Below are positions 59,139-64,000 of a stretch of 64,000 nt of DNA, piece by piece. Below the pieces are notes generated by a model. That model searched no databases. It saw only the letters and a list, made by a program, of their open reading frames with translations, and was not told the DNA's origin. Source of the DNA: AV80 sp035536995 (GTDB lineage Bacteria; Verrucomicrobiota; Verrucomicrobiia; Chthoniobacterales; UBA10450); NCBI GenBank assembly GCA_035536995.1, contig DATLNB010000072.1, positions 1 through 64,000 on the forward strand, read 5' to 3'. The first letter of the stretch is position 1, and the number at the start of each line of letters is the position of its first letter. Position numbers and translations under genes: made by a program.

Positions 59139-59600
59139 ATGAAACCCTATACGTTTTCAATCGCAGTATGTTTGCTGGTGCTATCGACGTCTACGTGGGC
59201 AGACACAGAGCCGGCCCCGACGCCCGCTGGCTCCGAAGAGGCGCGGATAATTGAAGTCATGCGGACGTTCTATGTCGCGGCAACTAATGATGACCTGGAG
59301 AAGTTTCATAGTGTCGTGACCCGCGATTTCTACAGCTATGATGGCGGCGCGCGATTCACGGGCGGTGAGCTCATGGAGCTGATCAAGACGGCCCACGCAT
59401 CGGGCAAGGTGTTCGTCTGGAACGTCACCAAGCCCGAGGTGCGTCTGCATGGCGACGTCGCCTGGATCACTTACGTCAACGAAGGCTCGGTGAAGGATGC
59501 TTCCGGAACGAAAAACGTGACCTGGCTGGAATCGGCTTTTCTTCGGAAGGAAAAAGACGACTGGCGCATCGAATTCTTTCATAGCACTCGAGTGCCATGA
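59139..59600 (+). CDS. Exported NTF2-like (SnoaL/DUF4440) protein
   Basis: 153 residues from ATG 59139 (MKPYTFSIAVCLLVLSTSTW, ADTEP: signal peptide). The remainder has the cone-shaped NTF2-like pattern: ARIIEVMRTFYVAATNDDLE (first helix), SVVTRDFYSYDGGARFTGGE, then strands VFVWNVTKPEVRLHGDVAWI, TYVNEGSVKDA, and WLESAFLRKEKDDWRIEFFH. This fits the SnoaL-like/DUF4440 group, which ranges from small-molecule isomerases to ligand-binding proteins. The DW-x-I-x-x-x-H ending is typical. Periplasmic location is predicted from the signal peptide. Specific function unknown. Confidence 0.82.
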   Translation: MKPYTFSIAVCLLVLSTSTWADTEPAPTPAGSEEARIIEVMRTFYVAATNDDLEKFHSVVTRDFYSYDGGARFTGGELMELIKTAHASGKVFVWNVTKPEVRLHGDVAWITYVNEGSVKDASGTKNVTWLESAFLRKEKDDWRIEFFHSTRVP

Positions 59601-60262
59601 TCTGCCCGCGGAAAGGATGCCCGCAGGGACTGCTGCATTAGCCCGCGAATCACGCGAACGGACGCGAATTCCAGACGGGGAGTGCCCGGATCAATCGTTA
59701 AGAGTGTCGTCTGAGAGCAGAACGGCAGCACGGTCGACTTTTGGGAGATAGCACGCGAAGGCGGCAAGGGTCTGCTGATTCTGCTCAGGTTCTTTGCGCC
59801 TTCGCGGCTTTGCGTGAATACCTGCGCCGTTTCGGCGGTCATAGACCGCCGCTACAGGTTTAAGCCTCGTCCAATCTGCATTCGCGCCCATTCGCGTTAT
59901 TCGCGGGTAACTGAATCTCAATGAGTCCCAAATGCGGTCAGTCCTCACTATTCACCGTGGTCATCGAGGCCCCCCGCGCGACAATAGCGAAGCAGAGGAA
60001 TCGTCCACAGATTTCGCCGATTTTCGCAGATTCAAAATCTGTGTTCATCTGCGTAATCTTAACGGCGCCTTAAGGCAGGAAAGTAGCCCGCGAATCACAC
60101 GAATGGACGCGGATGGCACAGGCCAGGTTCAGGCCGCCGGCCGTCTTAGAAGGGGCTACGGAGGGCCCATTCGCGTTCATTTGCGTCATCCGCGGGCAGT
60201 TCCGACCCTGCGCTGACAAGGAAACCGTCACGAAGGGTAAGCCTCACAAAGGAAACCCGCCC
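59601..60262. other. Gene-free stretch of long inverted repeats
   Basis: 662 bp. 59641-59910 is bounded by CGCGAATCACGCGAACGGAC and the complement-like CCATTCGCGTTATTCGCGGG. 60004-60060 is a TCCACAGATTTCGCCGATTT inverted repeat. 60087-60199 runs from CCCGCGAATCACACGAATGG to TTCGCGTTCATTTGCGTCAT-CCGCGGG. Frames across them are repeat artefacts. I see no supported gene. Confidence 0.55.
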
Positions 60263-60634
60263 TTAGGCGATCGGCTTTAGGACGGTCCGGCCGTAAGCAA
60301 TGAACGCCATGAGGAGGCCGAGCACTGCGCTCATGATACTAGACCCCATCTCCCCATACTTCACGTGCACCCATATGAATATAAGACTCTCGAGCGCCAG
60401 GACGGCGGCGGCCGCGACCGTGAGCTTGGGATTCCAGCGAAACGCGGAAGGGAGGATTAGCCCCAGCACGCAGACGAGCTCAACGATCCCAAGAGCCATC
60501 CAGGCTTCCCGAGGCAGGGCGCCGAAGGCAGGCTGGTCCGCGGTTATCTGGTCGAACATGAAGATCTTCATGACGCCTGACGCTCCGTAGAGAAGCGCGG
60601 CGAGCACCTGCAGGGTCCACAACAGGACGTTCAT
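60263..60634 (-). CDS. DoxX-like membrane protein
   Basis: 123 residues from ATG 60634, which has AGAAGG 8 nt upstream; an ATG-like start 8 codons earlier is less likely. Four membrane helices: VLLWTLQVLAALLYGASGVM, ALGIVELVCVLGLILPSAF, LTVAAAAVLALESLIFIWVH and MSAVLGLLMAFIAYGRTVL. The pattern (YGASGVMKIF in helix 1, a Glu in LGIVELVCVLGLIL of helix 2) fits the DoxX/DoxD-like family, four-helix proteins linked to respiratory or thiol stress functions in a few cases. It stands alone on the minus strand between repeat-rich spacers. Confidence 0.85.
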   Translation of the reverse strand: MNVLLWTLQVLAALLYGASGVMKIFMFDQITADQPAFGALPREAWMALGIVELVCVLGLILPSAFRWNPKLTVAAAAVLALESLIFIWVHVKYGEMGSSIMSAVLGLLMAFIAYGRTVLKPIA

Positions 60635-61257
60635 CGCGTGCCTTCTGCCGGAAAACAAATTTCATGTCAATGACGCTGATCGCGATCCGCAAGACGCCGC
60701 TCAAGTGGCGATCTGTATTGAAAAAGGCCCGCGAATAAGGCGAATCGACGCATTTGGGCTCGCATTTCGGTTTTTAGCTGCGGCTAGTTTCGCTGTCCGC
60801 TCCATTCGCGTTCATTCGCGTGATTGGCGGGCAATTTCGGGACCGGGGTTGCGCGCGAAAAGATACGTGCTGGTCCAGCCGGCAACGGGTGAATTCGCGC
60901 CCCGCTGGGTGGAAGAAGGCAGCCAGCCGTCTCACAATGTGACGCGCGTCGTAATCGACGAGCCTAACATGATCAAAGCGAGTAGCTCCGGAATAGCACA
61001 TCAATAACCGGAAGACGGGAGGGTCAATCTTAGAATCTCTCGCATCTGCTTACGGTCTGTTGTCAGCCCGCGCATGTGCCCTGGGCGCTGGGCGCACAGG
61101 GCGTAGGCCTGCGTTGGTCCCTCGCCTCTGCGTTATCCGCGTGATCCGCGGTTAGTCTTCTCCGATTCGGTAAAGGCGGAAACGGCCCGGGTCAGTCTGT
61201 GTCTCGTTAGGTGATAAAGATTGCATAATCGCAGCCGTCGCCCTATTCCGGATTGGC
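60635..61257. other. Gene-poor stretch with inverted repeat and GGGTCA motifs
   Basis: About 620 bp. 60728-60831 is a GCCCGCGAATAAGGCGAATC...GTGATTGGCGGGC inverted repeat. Motifs GGGTCAATCTTAGAATCTC (61021) and GGGTCAGTCTGTGTCTC (61189) lie further right. A plus-strand frame ending at 61007 has a coding-like end (RYVLVQPATGEFAPRWVEEG) but its start runs through the repeat; it may be a gene remnant. Confidence 0.45.
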
Positions 61258-61875
61258 ATGACCAGCAGCCATGTGCTCGGCCTTATCATGTTCGGAATAT
61301 TCGCCGTTGTCGGCGTCCTCGGCTGGCTGGTGAGTTATATTCACCCCAGCATCACTGGCGATCCCAGGATGGTTCGCAAGACACGACGTACAGCCATGCT
61401 TCTGGTCCTGCTTGGAGTGGTGGTGGGTTACGCCGCGTTCAAGCTCGATAATCGCGAGGCCGTTACCACGCTTTACGAAGTGCTGGCAGAGGGAAGTGAG
61501 GGCGCTACTCCGGGAGCCGCTGCGCCTGTGCGCAGCCTTCGGTTCGATGTGGAGCATCCGGGAGTAAAGCACGGTCTGTTGGTCGAACCGGTCCCTAAAG
61601 GATCTGAAACGCCCACGTCCGCCGTAAATATTTCGTTTTCGCTCCACGGACCCACCGGAGAAGCGCTCGTGCCGGAGCGGACCGAGCATTTCGACGTTAT
61701 CCGTTCTCAGCGCAGGACGAAGATCCACTGGGAGGGGAAGACAGTTTACTTCACTCCCTCGGCCGCCGGGCCTCACATCATTCGAGTGATCCCGCTAACG
61801 AAAGGTATTCCCAGTATACATGTCCGCGTGAAAGACTCGTCCAAGCGGGATGGTAAACGTGGGGCAGGATATTAG
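61258..61875 (+). CDS. Hypothetical membrane protein with C-terminal beta domain
   Basis: 205 residues, ATG 61258. Two N-terminal membrane helices (HVLGLIMFGIFAVVGVLGWL, 5-25; TAMLLVLLGVVVGYAAFKLD, 45-65) separated by a short loop (HPSITGDPRMVRKTRR). The rest (70-205) is predicted soluble and beta-rich (SLRFDVEHPGVKHGLLVEPV; AVNISFSLHGPTGEALVPER; GPHIIRVIPLTKGIPSIHVR), with a basic tail DSSKRDGKRGAGY. No family recognised. The beta domain probably faces the periplasm. Alone in its region; no operon partners. Confidence 0.7.
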   Translation: MTSSHVLGLIMFGIFAVVGVLGWLVSYIHPSITGDPRMVRKTRRTAMLLVLLGVVVGYAAFKLDNREAVTTLYEVLAEGSEGATPGAAAPVRSLRFDVEHPGVKHGLLVEPVPKGSETPTSAVNISFSLHGPTGEALVPERTEHFDVIRSQRRTKIHWEGKTVYFTPSAAGPHIIRVIPLTKGIPSIHVRVKDSSKRDGKRGAGY

Positions 61876-62156
61876 AGGGATAACAGCGGGGTTAATGCAT
61901 CACCCGTATTCGTCTGTCCCGAATCTGTGATTCTCGGCGTTTGTCGTCCGCCGCGAAGTGCGAGAAGCTCGCCGCAACGGGGCCGCGTTCATCAAGGTAC
62001 GCGGCGTATCCAAGGTTCGCGGGGAACCATAAAGCGATTCTTCCCGCGCCGTCTCGCAGCGACGCGGACAATTTTCGACGCAGCGTTTTAATAAAGACGT
62101 TTTCGCTCGGCAAGCGGACCGGCTTGGCCTAACATCGGCCCAACGTCATCCTTCCC

Positions 62157-62888
62157 ATGCATTCCTCCCGGATAATTCTCACTGTCATTCTTGGCTGCTT
62201 TCTGTCGGCGGCGGCTCTTCAGGCGGAGAACCTCCCTTCGATCCGGCCGGCCCTGATTCATTCGGGGCCTGGTTCGCTGGTGAATCGGATTGATGTGAAC
62301 AAGTTGTTCGCGCAGGGACAACGCGACGCCTGGGTAAAATTTGAATGTGCCATTCTGCCCGACGGAATTGCGCGCGGCAGCGATTTCTTCACGGCATCCC
62401 CCGAGGCACGGTTGCTCAAAAACGAAGTCCGAAGCCGGTTACGCCTGTCCACATTCATTCCGGCGGTATACAACCATAAACGAACCTACGCCTGGTTTGC
62501 GGGAACGGTATTGTTTGTCGTCAAAGATGGGCGTCCGCACCTTCGCGTTTATGCCAATCAGGATCTCGATATCATTAATAGCGGGGTCGACTTCGTCGCG
62601 CCGCAAATGATCGATGTCCCGACTCACTACTACCTTAACTTTCCGAAGGCTCCCACGGCAACGGTCCGCGATGACGCCGCCGGGGTCGTCAGGGTCCGGC
62701 ACAGCGTAGATGCCAGTGGCAAGACGACGGGCGTAGAACTTATCAGCGAGCCGCCGGGCTCTCAGGGCGGCGAATATTTGAAGAAGGCGCTTCCTCAGCT
62801 CGACTTTACGCCGGGCTACCGAAACGGAAAACCAACCGCCACGACTTATACCTTTACCTGGTGGTTTGGACGGACGGTCGGTTGGTAG
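62157..62888 (+). CDS. Exported protein with TonB C-terminal-like domain
   Basis: 243 residues, ATG 62157, signal peptide MHSSRIILTVILGCFLSAAA-LQA. The C-terminal ~75 residues (TVRDDAAGVVRVRHSVDASG, KTTGVELISEPPGS, GGEYLKKALPQLDFTPGYRN, GKPTATTYTFTWWF) follow the TonB-C pattern: V-x-V-x-x-x-VD-x-G-x, then F-x-PG-x-x-G-x-P. The middle part (NKLFAQGQRDAWVKFECAIL) may be a second, degenerate copy. Here it is not fused to an ExbB/D-driven membrane anchor, so it is more likely an exported relative of unknown role than an energy transducer for outer-membrane uptake. Confidence 0.72.
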   Translation: MHSSRIILTVILGCFLSAAALQAENLPSIRPALIHSGPGSLVNRIDVNKLFAQGQRDAWVKFECAILPDGIARGSDFFTASPEARLLKNEVRSRLRLSTFIPAVYNHKRTYAWFAGTVLFVVKDGRPHLRVYANQDLDIINSGVDFVAPQMIDVPTHYYLNFPKAPTATVRDDAAGVVRVRHSVDASGKTTGVELISEPPGSQGGEYLKKALPQLDFTPGYRNGKPTATTYTFTWWFGRTVGW

Positions 62889-62977
62889 AGAAAAATCCAC
62901 CGTCGAACTGGCGCGGTAGGGGGCTTCTCCCACTATTAGCTTGAACCAGACTCAGGCCTGATAGTGACTACAACGCG

Positions 62978-63622
62978 TTGAGCGCATCCTTACTTGTTTC
63001 GGTCGGATTCATTGTGCTGCCGATCGCGGTCGCGGCGGCCCTTGCATGGACCGCAATGTCGCGTGCCCTAAGCCTCTCCATTGTCGCCTGGTTGGTGCTC
63101 AGCGCAGCCCTGGCCCTCTCAGGAATTCTGATTCACTTCGAGTGGGTGCCGCCCCCGATTGGGTTGTTACTCGTAGCCGGGTTTATCGGGACCATCGCGG
63201 CAGGCAGATCGAGCTGGGTCGAGCACCTGATCGAATTGCCCTGGAGCATCCTGATCGGCTTCCATGCCTTTAGGATCCTGGTAGAGATTCTGATTCACAC
63301 CGCGACCACCATTGACCTGGCGCCGCCGCAAATGTCATGGCACGGCTTTAACTTCGATATAGTAACCGGCGTGTCGGCGCTGTTGTTGGCGCCGTTCGCC
63401 CGCTCCGCGCCGAAGGGGTTGATCTTCGCGTGGAATATCCTCGGACTGACTCTGCTCCTGGCAGTGGTAACAGTGGCGGCAGTCAGTTTCCCGACTCGGC
63501 TCCAGCTTATGAGACCTGATAATAGCTGGGTGGCTGTTTTCCCTTACGTCTGGTTACCGGCGGTCCTGGTCACAGCGGCGTTGCTCGGCCACATCATCAT
63601 CTTTCGGAAGCTGCGACGCTGA
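62978..63622 (+). CDS. Hypothetical multi-pass membrane protein
   Basis: 214 residues from TTG 62978; a later internal start is possible. Six or seven hydrophobic helices: LLVSVGFIVLPIAVAAALAW, LSIVAWLVLSAALALSGILI, PIGLLLVAGFIGTIAAG, LIELPWSILIGFHAFRILVE, FDIVTGVSALLLAPFA, LIFAWNILGLTLLLAVVTVA and VWLPAVLVTAALLGHIIIFR. The loop HFEWVPP and the motif GFHAFRILVEILIH carry charged residues within the membrane part. No family named with confidence. It is 90 nt after the TonB-like gene and convergent with the S41 peptidase gene. Confidence 0.7.
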   Translation: MSASLLVSVGFIVLPIAVAAALAWTAMSRALSLSIVAWLVLSAALALSGILIHFEWVPPPIGLLLVAGFIGTIAAGRSSWVEHLIELPWSILIGFHAFRILVEILIHTATTIDLAPPQMSWHGFNFDIVTGVSALLLAPFARSAPKGLIFAWNILGLTLLLAVVTVAAVSFPTRLQLMRPDNSWVAVFPYVWLPAVLVTAALLGHIIIFRKLRR

Positions 63623-63637
63623 CTTCTCTTTAAGAAG

Positions 63638-64000
63638 CTATTGCTTCCTCGCGATGGCAGCCCGAGCGATCTCGAGTGCCTTGGCCAGCGCTTGCTCCGC
63701 GCGGACTGCGACATCGGGTTTAACTCCTACGTCCTGCCAGTTCGAGCCGGTGATGGGATTTATCGAGCGCCCTTCCGGCAAGTCGACGGCGAAATGCGGA
63801 TGGACGCGCCGATACTCGAAGGGATGGGCGCCGCCGCCGGTGACTTCCCCAACAATGGTAGCCCGCTTCAGGGCCTGCAGATCGTAGGCGACCGCTTCAG
63901 CCGCGGAGAATGTCTTTCGCGACGTGAGGATGTAGAGCGGTTTTGTCGATCCGAATCGGCGACCCGGAACCCAGACCGGGGAAGTGTTGGCGGAATGGAT
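63638..64000 (-). CDS. S41 family peptidase, C-terminal part (runs off the window)
   Basis: The last 120 codons of a gene whose start lies beyond 64000; stop at 63638-63640. The fragment contains PLYILTSRKTFSAAEAVAYD, with the catalytic Ser of the SAAE motif, then LQALKRATIVGEVTGGGAHP, the oxyanion/Gly-rich segment of the C-terminal-processing (tail-specific) peptidase family, IRBP/Tsp type. RRVHPHFAVDLPEGRSINPI and GSNWQDVGVKPDVAV are also typical, the latter being the usual 'G.GV.PD..V' ending. The Lys of the Ser-Lys dyad cannot be placed with certainty in the fragment. Usually exported. Confidence 0.88.
   Translation of the reverse strand: MHSANTSPVWVPGRRFGSTKPLYILTSRKTFSAAEAVAYDLQALKRATIVGEVTGGGAHPFEYRRVHPHFAVDLPEGRSINPITGSNWQDVGVKPDVAVRAEQALAKALEIARAAIARKQ

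Noticed and set aside
60705..61007. Plus-strand 100-residue ORF
   Set aside because: Its first half is the GCGAAT inverted repeat; only the last ~50 residues look coding, so at best a remnant.
61892..62113. Minus-strand 73-residue ORF with an FKBP-like patch (LWFPANLGYAAYL)
   Set aside because: The resemblance is limited to about ten residues and the rest does not fit the family; no ribosome site.

Overview
The window looks like a chromosomal segment of a GC-rich soil or freshwater bacterium, most likely Verrucomicrobiota (Chthoniobacterales/Spartobacteria type). This is inferred from three things: paralogous Ser/Thr kinases of the MTPE(E/Q)WQRIKQ type paired with ECF sigma factors of the TIGR02999 type, very large exported beta-rich proteins sharing a C-terminal tandem module, and abundant palindromic intergenic repeats. 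No 16S rRNA or other phylogenetic marker is present, so the assignment is tentative.

Region 1 (1-32000) is dominated by a module repeated three times in tandem: [membrane Ser/Thr kinase, minus strand] [ECF sigma factor, minus strand] [giant exported protein, plus strand]. The copies are kinase 3604-6270 / sigma 6365-6937 / exported 7034-11641, then 11804-14626 / 14732-15301 / 15638-20092, then 20281-22983 / 23029-23661 / 23772-27347. An extra kinase with 14 WD40 repeats (292-3492) lies behind the first pair. A fourth exported protein (27628-31977) has no kinase or sigma partner. Each sigma start codon is preceded at 10-13 nt by the same element, CTA-N17/18-CGTCA, and a fourth copy with gene ghosts sits at the left edge. 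The simplest reading is envelope signalling: a kinase senses or relays a cue, its sigma factor is released or activated, and a giant surface or matrix protein is made. That reading is inference.

Region 2 (32000-50800) holds a tiny lipoprotein, an ABC-F ATPase with a REP doublet translated inside its linker, a histidine phosphatase, tRNA-Arg(CCU) with a split duplicate of its 3' end, and three further exported proteins (PQQ-like propeller, BNR propeller, DUF11). These three end in the same C-terminal module after Pro-Thr linkers. An ABC exporter followed by two tandem small Cys/Trp-rich proteins, a DUF4337 protein and threonine synthase complete it.

Region 3 (50800-64000) looks accessory. It has a dicarboxylate/amino-acid:cation symporter with a broken duplicate of its 3' end, then a tight four-gene cassette: PD-(D/E)XK nuclease-like protein, Ser/Thr kinase, an unrecognised 389-residue protein and a GIY-YIG nuclease. 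This is a candidate defence or mobile-element system. Small membrane or exported proteins follow, one frameshifted, separated by long gene-poor stretches full of inverted repeats. The window ends inside an S41 peptidase gene on the minus strand.
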